Positions 45,668 through 53,357 of a stretch of 64,000 nt of DNA are shown piece after piece (positions within the stretch are counted from its first letter, which is position 1; each line of letters opens with the position of its first letter). The notes below the pieces were generated by a model. That model did not search any database. It was not told the origin of the DNA and saw only the letters and a program-made list of their open reading frames with translations. The stretch spans positions 2,189,501 through 2,253,500 of the forward strand of contig NZ_CP047897.1 of NCBI RefSeq assembly GCF_009913235.1, given 5' to 3'. The position numbers and the translations under genes are program-made. The stretch comes from Nibribacter ruber (GTDB lineage: Bacteria > Bacteroidota > Bacteroidia > Cytophagales > Hymenobacteraceae).

Positions 45668-46686
45668 TTTAACCCTTCAATAATTAATGATATTAAATAC
45701 TTTATTGTTAACTCATTTAGATAACTATATTTCGGTTTATAAGAACTAAAGTTTACCACATAAATATCTTCTACATCTTTAGTAAAACTAGAATTTAAAT
45801 AATTGATGATTCCTTCACAAATTTTCCAAAATTCATAATTGCTCATTTTATTAAATAAGCACCTTGATAAATTTGCATTACATTCCTGAATTAAGTCTTC
45901 TCTATCATCACGAGGCAAGTCTTTAACATATTCAAAGAACTCAAAAGGAATGCTTTTGTACTTAAAAACTTCAACCCCAATTATTCTACAAATAACAAAA
46001 GTATCAATTTCAAGTATTTTAAGATGACGATTAAAGCTTATTACATCTAATATGTTTGAGATTGTTTGATTTTCGATTAAGGAATTTTTCTTAGAAGATT
46101 GAATATCCCGCAACTCCTTAAAAACACTCAAATAAAAATCATCAGTTTTAAGGGATTTGTTCTTAAACTTAGTGATTAATTTTAAATACTCTTGCTCTGC
46201 TATATCGTCTTCTACAATCAGGACATTATCTAAAAACGTTTCTATTTCAGAAGAGTAGTCAACTGATATTCCTTTCACTCTGGCAACCTCTTCAATCAGG
46301 CCTTTTTTTATTCTATTTTTAGTTTTTGTTTCAAAGTTTGCAAACCCAAAAGCTCTTATTGATTTATTAATCTTATAATCATCCTTAAGTTGACGGCAAA
46401 AAAAGATATACTCCTTAAAATTCAACTTTGAAATGGAGTTATCAAAGAGGGTGAAGAAATATTGTCCAATCTTTTTTGGGTTTAGATTAGCTTCATTTTT
46501 AGATTGTATATCCCAAATATTATTTCCTTTTTTATCAATTCCACTAACATCATTAAAGCAATCGAATGTGATATATTCAATATCTTTTTTGCTATCGCTT
46601 TTTCCAATAAGATATAATAGCGATTTTGTCTCAAAAACAGACGCCTTCTCATTATTTATTTCCGTATTCTTAAAAGTATAACTCAT
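45664..46686 (-). CDS. Nuclease-like partner protein (DUF4297-like N-terminus)
   Basis: 340 residues. The N-terminal 90 residues contain 'FETKSLLYLIGKSDSKKDIEYITFDCFNDVSGIDKKGNNIWDIQSKNEANLNPKKIGQYFFTLF'. The D46 ... D59-I-Q61-S-K63 arrangement resembles the (D/E)-x-(Q)xK core of PD-(D/E)XK-fold nucleases used by Cap4/DUF4297 effectors, which also place the motif near 'QxK'. Residues 100-340 are helical with no family seen. The stop overlaps the ATPase start, so the two are co-translated. Probably the DNA-cleaving effector or its regulator; nuclease activity is inferred, not certain, because the first acidic residue is ambiguous. Confidence 0.6.
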   Translation of the reverse strand: MSYTFKNTEINNEKASVFETKSLLYLIGKSDSKKDIEYITFDCFNDVSGIDKKGNNIWDIQSKNEANLNPKKIGQYFFTLFDNSISKLNFKEYIFFCRQLKDDYKINKSIRAFGFANFETKTKNRIKKGLIEEVARVKGISVDYSSEIETFLDNVLIVEDDIAEQEYLKLITKFKNKSLKTDDFYLSVFKELRDIQSSKKNSLIENQTISNILDVISFNRHLKILEIDTFVICRIIGVEVFKYKSIPFEFFEYVKDLPRDDREDLIQECNANLSRCLFNKMSNYEFWKICEGIINYLNSSFTKDVEDIYVVNFSSYKPKYSYLNELTIKYLISLIIEGLK

Positions 46687-46773
46687 TATTTATAGCCTAA
46701 GTTCTTGCATAGTATTTCCCTCTAATATCTAGTATGCAAATCGCGATGGAGGCAAGATTTTGCACATGCGTTG

Positions 46774-47631
46774 TTACCACGCGTAATTTTTCGTTTTATC
46801 AATTGAAGTTATCATTTCTAATATATCAATAAGGTTAATTAATGTATCGTTACCAGTATCAACTCCCATCAAGACTCCTCTAATTTTTATATCAAATTCA
46901 ATTCCATTTTTACTATCATGCAGTCGAATTAAATGAGGGTCAATTGCATCATTACGGCATAAAATATTCAAATCTTTAGTTGCCTTATTGCTCATTAAAT
47001 CCAACAATAAAGCATCTTTCATTAGATGTGAAAAACCGGATAAAAACTGCTTTTTAAATCTATCTGTTGCTTTATTGTCACCATTAATTATAATTTGAAG
47101 CAATACAGTCTTTTGGTCTTTTGGATACCATGTAACAACATCTATTTCTAGTAAGAAATTTTTTGATATTTTATCTAGGCCCCAATTAATTGCATAGTCA
47201 GTTGTATTTTCTCCATTTTTAACTCTTCCCAAATGTTCAGAAGATAGTTTTTGCAATGGCCTCAAAAGAGATTCAAAGCCTTTATCAAAATCTTCTGTAA
47301 AATCAGCATATAGTTTCTCTTTTAACAATAAAGGAACTTTGCATTTCTCTAACAAAATAGGAATTACTACAACTTTTTTTTCCTCTAATTCTCTCATCAG
47401 ACCAGAATTTAGCTCTTTTTTACACCATTCACTCTCAACTGAGTTATTTGAAAGAACAACTAAAAGAAAAGATGAGTCAGTAAGTCCCTGTTGAATTTTA
47501 TCTATTAAAGAATCTCCAGGTTGCATAGCCCATTTATCTAACCACACATTGATTCTATTCTTTACTAAATTCACAGAAAGTCTTTCTATAAACTCACTAT
47601 CCTTGCTTGAGTAACTTATGAATACACTCAT
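46774..47631 (-). CDS. TIR-domain protein of a probable defence system
   Basis: 285 residues. TIR fold 1-125: 'MSVFISYSSKDSEFIERLSVNLVKNRINVWLDKWAMQPGDSLIDKIQQGL', 'SFLLVVLSNNSVESEWCKKEL', 'KVVVIPILLEKC'. The WCKKE motif with E73 is in the place of the catalytic Glu of NAD-cleaving TIRs. The remaining 160 residues (from 'HLGRVKNGENTTDYAINWGLDKISKNFLLEIDVVTWYPKDQK') form an unrecognised domain, possibly a sensor. It precedes the nuclease-like gene by 87 bp on the same strand and shares its low GC. Bacterial TIRs of this type deplete NAD+ during infection, aborting phage growth; that role is inferred from family and context. Confidence 0.8.
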   Translation of the reverse strand: MSVFISYSSKDSEFIERLSVNLVKNRINVWLDKWAMQPGDSLIDKIQQGLTDSSFLLVVLSNNSVESEWCKKELNSGLMRELEEKKVVVIPILLEKCKVPLLLKEKLYADFTEDFDKGFESLLRPLQKLSSEHLGRVKNGENTTDYAINWGLDKISKNFLLEIDVVTWYPKDQKTVLLQIIINGDNKATDRFKKQFLSGFSHLMKDALLLDLMSNKATKDLNILCRNDAIDPHLIRLHDSKNGIEFDIKIRGVLMGVDTGNDTLINLIDILEMITSIDKTKNYAW

Positions 47632-47864
47632 ATTTATTATTTAATCCTTATGTGTTGTAGCTTGTATATAAATGAAGTATTAGTTTGTCTGCACTATGAA
47701 GCTAGACAAAAACCAGTTTATCTGGCTTCCTGTGGACTGATTAATAGAATTGGACTACCGAATATACTATATAGTAATCAATTAATAGACAATTACTATA
47801 TACAGTATACGTTCATAACTTTTTTGCCTGTTCGCAGTTCTTCAGGTCAAACATATAACCTAAG
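47632..47864. other. AT-rich intergenic region at the right edge of the island
   Basis: 233 bp of strongly AT-rich sequence with TACTATATAGTA and TACTATATACAGTA dyads at about 47764-47810. It probably holds divergent promoters for the TIR gene and the plus-strand NmrA-like gene. No palindrome copy. Confidence 0.5.
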
Positions 47865-48779
47865 ATGACCACTTCCACCTCACCCAACAGCCCAACCATC
47901 ATCCTCGCAGGAGCCACCGGTCACTTAGGAGGCCTCCTAACCGAAGAGTTGCGCAAAAGAGGCGCGCACGTGCGGGCTTTGGTGCGGGTGGGAACCGAGG
48001 CGGGCAAACGTTCTGCCTTGCAAGCCCTAGGCGCCGAAGTGGTAGAAGTGGACTTTCAAAACGCACCGGCTTTGGCCCAAGCCTGCCGGGGTGGGGCGTG
48101 TGTGGTAAGTGCGGTATCGGGTTTGCGGGACGTGATGGTAGACACCCAGACCCAGCTTTTGAACGCGTCTGTACAGGCAGGCGTGCCCCGGTTTATTCCC
48201 TCAGACTTCTCCATTGATTTCACCCGGCTGGCCTACGGCAAGAACCGCAACCTGGACTTCAGGAAAGAATTTGGTGAGGTGCTGGACCAAGCGCCCATTG
48301 CCGGGACCTCGGTCTTGAACGGTATGTTCACAGACTTGCTCACTGGCCAGGCGCCGGTGGTGCTGTTCCCGTTAAAGCGCATCCTGTTCTGGGGCAACGC
48401 AGACCAACCCCTGGATTTCACTACCATCGCCAACACCGCAGAATACACCGCCCTGGTGGCCCTGGACGCCAACACGCCCCGCTACCTGCGCATTGCCGGT
48501 GACGTGCAATCGCCCAGAAGCCTGCAACGCGTCGCCAGTCAAGCCACAGGTCAACCCTTTAAACTCTTGAGAGCCGGCGGACTGGGCGTCTTGAACGTCC
48601 TAATTAAAGTAACCAAGACGCTCATGCGCAATAACCAGGAAGTGTTTCCACCGTGGCAAGGCATGCAGTACCTGCGCGACATGCTCAGCGGAGAAACCAA
48701 ACTGCCATCACTGGACAATGACCGCTACCCCGGCATGCGCTGGACCAGCGTGCAAGAAGTGTTGGCCTCTAAAAAGTAA
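47865..48779 (+). CDS. NmrA-like NAD(P)-binding protein (isoflavone reductase-type)
   Basis: 304 residues, atypical short-chain dehydrogenase fold. N-terminal dinucleotide-binding loop 'ILAGATGHLGGLL' (GxxGxxG), then 'VRALVRVGTEAGK' (basic residues that often select NADPH) and 'RFIPSDFSIDF', where isoflavone-reductase relatives have 'RFLPSEFG'. There is no YxxxK catalytic pair in the usual position; 'YGKNRNLDFRKEFGEVL' provides the region's Lys instead. It could be a redox-sensing NmrA protein or a reductase; the substrate is unknown. The GC content is back to the chromosomal level, in sharp contrast to the genes just left of it. Confidence 0.88.
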   Translation: MTTSTSPNSPTIILAGATGHLGGLLTEELRKRGAHVRALVRVGTEAGKRSALQALGAEVVEVDFQNAPALAQACRGGACVVSAVSGLRDVMVDTQTQLLNASVQAGVPRFIPSDFSIDFTRLAYGKNRNLDFRKEFGEVLDQAPIAGTSVLNGMFTDLLTGQAPVVLFPLKRILFWGNADQPLDFTTIANTAEYTALVALDANTPRYLRIAGDVQSPRSLQRVASQATGQPFKLLRAGGLGVLNVLIKVTKTLMRNNQEVFPPWQGMQYLRDMLSGETKLPSLDNDRYPGMRWTSVQEVLASKK

Positions 48780-48780
48780 A

Positions 48781-48826
48781 AACCCGTTTTTGGCCTGTTT
48801 TCTGTAAAACAAGCCAAAAACGGGTT
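48781..48826. repeat. 38-bp dispersed palindrome, copy 12, extended arms
   Basis: Core 48785-48822 is close to consensus; AACC(C) on the left pairs with (G)GGTT on the right. Sits between the ends of convergent genes, 1 bp after a stop codon. Confidence 0.92.
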
Positions 48827-48869
48827 CGGTAGCTCTGCTGGACAAGACAATCCCCCAAGCCAAAACGGC

Positions 48870-49841
48870 TTAGCGGTTGGCCACAATCGCGAACTTCTGG
48901 TGCTTGGTATCCAATACCAGCGTAGTCCCCAAGAAGAGCTTGTTGCCCGTCATCCCGCCCATCCCCGAAAACCGCATCAAGGTAGTATTGATGAAGCTCA
49001 TGCCTTCCATGTAGGTGGCTTGCTTGATAGGAATCTGCGTCTGGCCGAACGTGGCCGTTTTGCTGGTGTTGACGGTGAACGCCGTGAGGGTAGTGCCCCA
49101 GGAATTCACCTTGGTGGTGTCGGTACGACTTCCCTGGTCTGCCAATTCTTTCCAGGTAGACTGGTTGGTGAGCAACTCATAGGCGCTGGCGCCGGTGTCA
49201 AACATCAGCTTGGTTTCTTTGCCGTTGATGGTAGACGGGAGCATGACGCGTCTGTTCTCAAATTCAAAGTCCAGCATGGGCGTAGACGCTGGAATCTCTT
49301 TGGGCAGTTGGTCGCCCCAGAAGATGACGCCTTTGCTGTAGTCAATGGCCACCACCTTGTTCTCAATAAAGTCTGAGCCCAGCGTGCCAATCACTTCTAC
49401 CTGGGTAGTGTCTTCCCAGTTAATGCCGGTGGTCCCGTTGGCCAGCACTTTGATTTCTGAGGCCGTCACCGTAAGGTCTCCCACGTTAAATTTCAGGTCT
49501 TCTAAGAACGTACCGTTCTCTTTTTGGTGCAGGCCATAATTGCCGTATTTTTTCTGAAGCGCTTCTACTTTGCTTTGGTAGAAAAGCGAGTACGGTGCGC
49601 CGGTATCTAACTGCATGTAGAACTTTTTAGAAGAACCCGGCAGGGTCACCGGCACCAAGAGAAAGGCGTGTGTATCATTGGCATCACCCCGCCATACAAA
49701 CGGAATGTAGTGGGCCTGGTTGGCCATGTGCAGTTGGTTGGCGGGCGGGGAAAACTTCTTCTTAAAGTAGAAGCAACCTCCTACTGAGCTCAGGATAAAC
49801 AGGACAACAAAAACGAGGGAGAGTCTTTTCAGCAGTTTCAT
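48870..49841 (-). CDS. Retropepsin-like aspartyl protease-type lipoprotein with two DTGA motifs
   Basis: 323 residues from the ATG at 49841; an upstream start at 49931 would place a polar Cys-containing tail before a good signal peptide. The signal peptide ends with lipobox V-G-G-C23, so lipid anchoring is likely. Two active-site-like triplets are visible: D79-T-G-A in 'YMQLDTGAPYSLFY' and D215-T-G-A-S in 'LMFDTGASAYELL', each followed by a beta-rich half ('IGTLGSDFIENKVVAIDYSKGVIFW' and 'KLFLGTTLVLDTKHQKFAIV'). Two DTG lobes in one chain are the arrangement of pepsin-like enzymes, whereas bacterial members normally have one lobe per chain. Hence it may work as a pseudo-dimer. Activity is unproven. 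Confidence 0.8.
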   Translation of the reverse strand: MKLLKRLSLVFVVLFILSSVGGCFYFKKKFSPPANQLHMANQAHYIPFVWRGDANDTHAFLLVPVTLPGSSKKFYMQLDTGAPYSLFYQSKVEALQKKYGNYGLHQKENGTFLEDLKFNVGDLTVTASEIKVLANGTTGINWEDTTQVEVIGTLGSDFIENKVVAIDYSKGVIFWGDQLPKEIPASTPMLDFEFENRRVMLPSTINGKETKLMFDTGASAYELLTNQSTWKELADQGSRTDTTKVNSWGTTLTAFTVNTSKTATFGQTQIPIKQATYMEGMSFINTTLMRFSGMGGMTGNKLFLGTTLVLDTKHQKFAIVANR

Positions 49842-50228
49842 AGCAAGTGTTTTTTTTCTTGCAATGTTAGGGCAAAGACCGGCGCTTGAACACGCCATTC
49901 TTACGTCATATGCCCGCCAAACATGCGCCAAGGCCCTTTTTGCCTATGAATCTGTTAAGACTTTTGGCTGATTTACCTCGCTCGCCTCCGGCGAGTGTGG
50001 GCACTGGTAGGCGTCCCGCCGTTTCATAGAAGACAGATTGAGATGTTAGCGGCCAGAGGCCTGCCGTTGCTCACATTCGCCGGAGGCGAGCGAGACGACT
50101 TCTTTTGGGGCTACTTGTCTACTAGCAGCCCAAAGGGTTCATTTCTCCTGATTCAGGTGTGGCAATAAACTCTAAAAGGTTCTATAACATACTTGCGTCA
50201 ACCTAAAAAATGCCCGCATTAAGGTCTT
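49842..50228. other. Intergenic region with a long imperfect inverted repeat
   Basis: About 390 bp. The inverted repeat with arms at 49977-49999 and 50072-50094 occupies the middle. No gene or tRNA seen. Confidence 0.6.
49977..50094. repeat. Inverted repeat with 23-bp arms
   Basis: Left arm CTCGCTCGCCTCCGGCGAGT (49977-49996, continuing GTG) and right arm CATTCGCCGGAGGCGAGCGAG (50074-50094, preceded by CA) pair at 22 of 23 positions across a 72-nt loop. Looks like a small mobile-element remnant or a structured transcript. Confidence 0.75.
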
Positions 50229-50870
50229 TTACCCGAACAAATAGAACCCTACGGGATAGAGATTTTGGCTGGTTCTCAGCTTAACCGCGCCATATAAAAT
50301 GGCTACAATGTTAAGCACGTAGAAGAAGAAAAACGTCCCGATGACTAGAAACCCCAGCCTCACCTGGAAGTAATACGCCAGCGCCAACTGCACGCCCAAA
50401 GCCAGCAACAAACCCAGGTGCAAGCCCACACACCACAGCACCTGGAAGTTAACCACCCGCGCGCCCAATACTCTGGCCTCTGACCCTTCCGGTTGTTTCT
50501 TCCATAACCACAACGGTACCAGAAAGCCCAGGTACGGCAACACCAGAAACGCGAAGGACGAGATGTTCAATTGTTGCAACCACATGTTTAACGCGGCAGG
50601 TGACGTTCCTGTAGTTGGAGTGATGAGCTGAGCCAACTCCTGCTCCTGTACCACCGGCAACGGTTCGGCTACTTCTGCCTGACCGGCAAATTCCTCCACA
50701 GGTTTGCCTAGCGCTTGGGCCAATGATTTCAAGGTATAACCCCGCGGGATGCTCTTGCCTCCCTCAATCCGTTGAATGGTCCTCAGGCTGATTTGCGAAA
50801 GCTCGGCCAGGTCTTCCTGTGACAGGCCTTGGCTCTTTCTATGGGTGGTGATTTTATCAGCTAGGGTCAT
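50229..50870 (-). CDS. XRE-family HTH regulator fused to a DUF4870 membrane domain
   Basis: 213 residues. HTH_3 domain at 1-60: 'LADKITTHRKSQGLSQEDLAELSQISLRTIQRIEGGKSIPRGYTLKSLAQALGKP'. A Pro/Glu-rich linker (65-85) leads to a DUF4870-like membrane part with four helices ('FAFLVLPYLGFLVPLWLW', 'FQVLWCVGLHLGLLLALGV', 'GFLVIGTFFFFYVLNIVAILYGAV'). Such fusions are thought to couple membrane state to transcription, but no member here has a known target. No adjacent gene is clearly its target. Coding status is firm. Confidence 0.88.
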   Translation of the reverse strand: MTLADKITTHRKSQGLSQEDLAELSQISLRTIQRIEGGKSIPRGYTLKSLAQALGKPVEEFAGQAEVAEPLPVVQEQELAQLITPTTGTSPAALNMWLQQLNISSFAFLVLPYLGFLVPLWLWKKQPEGSEARVLGARVVNFQVLWCVGLHLGLLLALGVQLALAYYFQVRLGFLVIGTFFFFYVLNIVAILYGAVKLRTSQNLYPVGFYLFG

Positions 50871-50970
50871 GGGTTGGGCGCAGAAGCAAACAGCATAAAT
50901 CTTTCCTTAAAAGTAAGCAATACTGGTTTGCTGTTTTTGCCTTGGCTAGAAATTCTACTACTTAGTTAAC

Positions 50971-51008
50971 CGTTTTTGTCCTGCTTTCCAGAAAACAGGC
51001 CAAAAACG
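50971..51008. repeat. 38-bp dispersed palindrome, copy 13
   Basis: CGTTTTTGTCCTGCTTTC / GAAAACAGGCCAAAAACG; it abuts the terminator hairpin at 51007-51043. Confidence 0.9.
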
Positions 51009-51043
51009 CGAGAAGGAGTGACCTACGGTCACTCCTTCTCGCG
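51007..51043 (-). terminator. Strong terminator fused to a palindrome copy
   Basis: Perfect 17-bp stem CGCGAGAAGGAGTGACC / GGTCACTCCTTCTCGCG with a 3-nt loop. On the minus strand the next bases are CGTTTTTGG..., i.e. the T5 tract belongs to palindrome copy 13. Confidence 0.85.
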
Positions 51044-51118
51044 TTTTTATCAAAATGATGAAAATAGCTAGCGTCTGCTGTCTTCCACTTCCGTCAGAGA
51101 AAGCGCCTTCTTAAATTC

Positions 51119-51688
51119 TTAGCAGGCAGCCGGCACTTCATTTTTCTCAATTTTACTAAAATACATGTACCAGTTCCACTCCCAGGATGCTCCATTGTCT
51201 TCAGAAAAGGCCTGGCTCCACACGGGGTTCTCTGCGTCTCTGGCATCCCACCGGAAAACCACCAGTATCTTTTTCCCTTCAAAAGTGTCTTTGGTAAAAA
51301 AGTGACCTATCTGGTTGTCAAATGACCCAGACACGCCGGGCTGCAAGACTCCTTGGTTGCTGTCTGCCCAATAGATGGTCCACAACCTGGTGGCCGGGTT
51401 AAACAGGCGCAGGGACATGCCTTCAAAGGGTTCGCCAGCAAAGGTTGCCAGGTAATTGTCCACATTCCCCAGGCCGTTCAAGATCCTGTACATTTCTTGC
51501 GTAGACTCAAACTCTGTCCAATCTGTACACTTGTTTAAACGCCGGTTCAGCTTTCTGTTTAGAAGTTTCCACTTGCCTTCATAGAAATCAAAATCGTTTT
51601 TAGAGGAAGTTGGCGACGCGGTAATTACCAATTCCCCGTTTGCGTCTAAGGCAATTGTTGGAATCTCCAGGATGTCTTGATCTGTCAT
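51119..51688 (-). CDS. Hypothetical DUF1579-like protein
   Basis: 189 residues from the ATG at 51688; the longer start at 51751 adds 21 residues without family support. No signal peptide. The core 'FDFYEGKWKLLNRKLNRRLNKCTDWTEFESTQEMYRILNGLGNVDNYLATFAGEPFEGMSLRLFNPATRLWTIYWADSNQGVLQPGVSGSFDNQIGHFFTKDTFEGKKILVVFRWDARDAENPVWSQAFSEDNGASWEWNWYMYFSK' has the 'G.W' opening, 'W+IYW' centre and 'S.DnGkTWe.N.yM.y.+' ending of DUF1579-type beta barrels. Typical members are of unknown function. Single-gene unit ending at a strong terminator. Confidence 0.82.
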   Translation of the reverse strand: MTDQDILEIPTIALDANGELVITASPTSSKNDFDFYEGKWKLLNRKLNRRLNKCTDWTEFESTQEMYRILNGLGNVDNYLATFAGEPFEGMSLRLFNPATRLWTIYWADSNQGVLQPGVSGSFDNQIGHFFTKDTFEGKKILVVFRWDARDAENPVWSQAFSEDNGASWEWNWYMYFSKIEKNEVPAAC

Positions 51689-51825
51689 GTACCTATTATT
51701 TGTGATACTTCTTTGAGCAAGCAGTGACGTGTGAAAGGTGCCCTCTCTCAAAAAAGCCTTTATTCTAACGCATTTTCTGGCTATTCCCTACCCACGGTTT
51801 CAGCCTTTACCCTTCAGGAACAGCC

Positions 51826-51875
51826 TTGATTCGTTTTTGGCCTGTTTCCCGGAAATGTGGCCAAAAACGAATCAA
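51826..51875. repeat. 38-bp dispersed palindrome, copy 14, with 6-bp extended stem
   Basis: Core 51832-51869; TTGATT on the left pairs with AATCAA on the right. The inner stem differs (TTTCCC / GGAAATGT). Confidence 0.92.
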
Positions 51876-51922
51876 AACTGTTCTTTCCCAGAATCAGGGT
51901 AAAACAAGACTAAGCTTCTTGT

Positions 51923-53137
51923 TTACTGGCCTGCTTCCAGCAGCTTCAGTTTGCGTCTGGTGTCTGCCACTTCTTCCAGAGACAGGGCTTTCCTGAAGGA
52001 TTCCATGGCTTTCTTCTTGTCCCCAACGGCCAGGTAATAATCGCCTATAGAATCATGGAGGTTGCCCACCGTGGGATAGTTGTCCAGGTTCATTTTAAAG
52101 AACTGGTAGGCCTTGTCATACCTCTTGTTTTCCAGAGAGATATACCCCAGCGTGTTGACCGTGCCCTGCGCCGGCAATACCGGGTACTGCAACAATGCAG
52201 ACACCGCCTTGAAGTGGTTTTTAATATAGTCTACCGTGATGGTAGAATCATCTAACTCCTTGTCTAACTCAAACTTTTTGAAGAGATACCGCAGGGCGTC
52301 ATACTGCGCCGGGAACGGAACCGAGCCGTGGTTGTCCTCTGGGTAATACCTCCAGGCCCAGGCCAGGTTCTTGCTTTTTCTGAGCGTTTCTCTGAATCTA
52401 AGATGCCCGCGCACATTATGGTTGTTCTGCGCTTTGTCCTGCACCACCCGCACCGTATCCATTCCCTTGTCCATGGTGTTTGCCACCGCGTAGAAAAGGC
52501 TTTTGCCGGCGTAGTCTTTCTGGGCAAGGGTTTGCGCGGCCTGTTGCATGATGCGTTGGTGGTCCCACCAAATGCTAGGATCAATGGCCACGTAAGAAGT
52601 AAACAAAGCCGGTTGGTGTACCAGCGCCTGCAAGACCGTGAGGCCGCCCAAAGAATGGCCTACCAGCATGCGGTACGGCTGCGTTGGGTACCGGGTCTCA
52701 ATGTAAGGCATGAGTTCTTTCTCTAGAAACGCCATGAAATTGGCTCCTCCGCCTGAAGACTTTAAATCATTGGCAGGCTCGCCACTGGCCCAAAACGGAT
52801 AATGGGTAGGCGTCAGGTCCCGCACCCTGTCTGTGTTTCTGATGCCTACTATGATCATTTCGGGCATCTTGCCCACCACGGTGCTCAGGTAGTCGGCCGT
52901 GCCTGCCATGGACGTGAAAAAAGCCTCCCCGTCCAGCAGGTACATCACCGGAAACTTCGCCTTACTCCCCGCGCCCGCAGATTTGGGTACATACACCCAG
53001 ACTTCACGGTCTTCTTTTAAGATATTGGAATGCAGGGTTTGCTTCGTGCCGATGATGATTTGAGAATCACTTTGTTTGGCCGACTGGCCAAAACACAGCG
53101 CCGGCAGCAATACGAACAGGATAAGAAAAGCTCTCAT
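51923..53137 (-). CDS. Exported alpha/beta hydrolase, esterase D/enterochelin-esterase-like, with TPR-like tail
   Basis: 404 residues from the ATG at 53137, which opens a signal peptide (MRAFLILFVLLPALCFGQ); the ATG at 53173 is a possible alternative. The catalytic domain covers 20-300, with the nucleophile elbow G-H-S-L-G-G ('RMLVGHSLGGLTVL'), 'PVMYLLDGEAFF' and 'YPEDNHGSVPF', which supplies the His. Closest in style to the enterochelin-esterase (IroE)-like family. The C-terminal 100 residues have a single TPR-like pair ('LGYISLENKRYDKAYQFFKMNLDNYPTVGNLHDSIGDYYLAVGDKKKAMESFRKAL'). Periplasmic or outer-membrane; substrate unknown. Confidence 0.9.
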   Translation of the reverse strand: MRAFLILFVLLPALCFGQSAKQSDSQIIIGTKQTLHSNILKEDREVWVYVPKSAGAGSKAKFPVMYLLDGEAFFTSMAGTADYLSTVVGKMPEMIIVGIRNTDRVRDLTPTHYPFWASGEPANDLKSSGGGANFMAFLEKELMPYIETRYPTQPYRMLVGHSLGGLTVLQALVHQPALFTSYVAIDPSIWWDHQRIMQQAAQTLAQKDYAGKSLFYAVANTMDKGMDTVRVVQDKAQNNHNVRGHLRFRETLRKSKNLAWAWRYYPEDNHGSVPFPAQYDALRYLFKKFELDKELDDSTITVDYIKNHFKAVSALLQYPVLPAQGTVNTLGYISLENKRYDKAYQFFKMNLDNYPTVGNLHDSIGDYYLAVGDKKKAMESFRKALSLEEVADTRRKLKLLEAGQ

Positions 53138-53281
53138 GAGAGGTACAGGGGAAACAGTTGTGGGAGTGTTCATGTAGTTGAAAGTCCTAAGGTACTTGCT
53201 TTACCTTGCTCCTTCCCAAACAAAGCCTATATATAATTTAACAGATATTAGCCCGGGGTTCTTCAGAGAAAGCTCCTGCTT

Positions 53282-53319
53282 CGTTTTTGGTCAATTTTCC
53301 AGAAAACAGCCTAAAAACG
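53282..53319. repeat. 38-bp dispersed palindrome, copy 15
   Basis: CGTTTTTGGTCAATTTTCC / AGAAAACAGCCTAAAAACG; a few mismatches, length kept. Confidence 0.82.
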
Positions 53320-53357
53320 GGAAGCCTCTCAACTACTTCACCCAAGATTTGGCTCGG

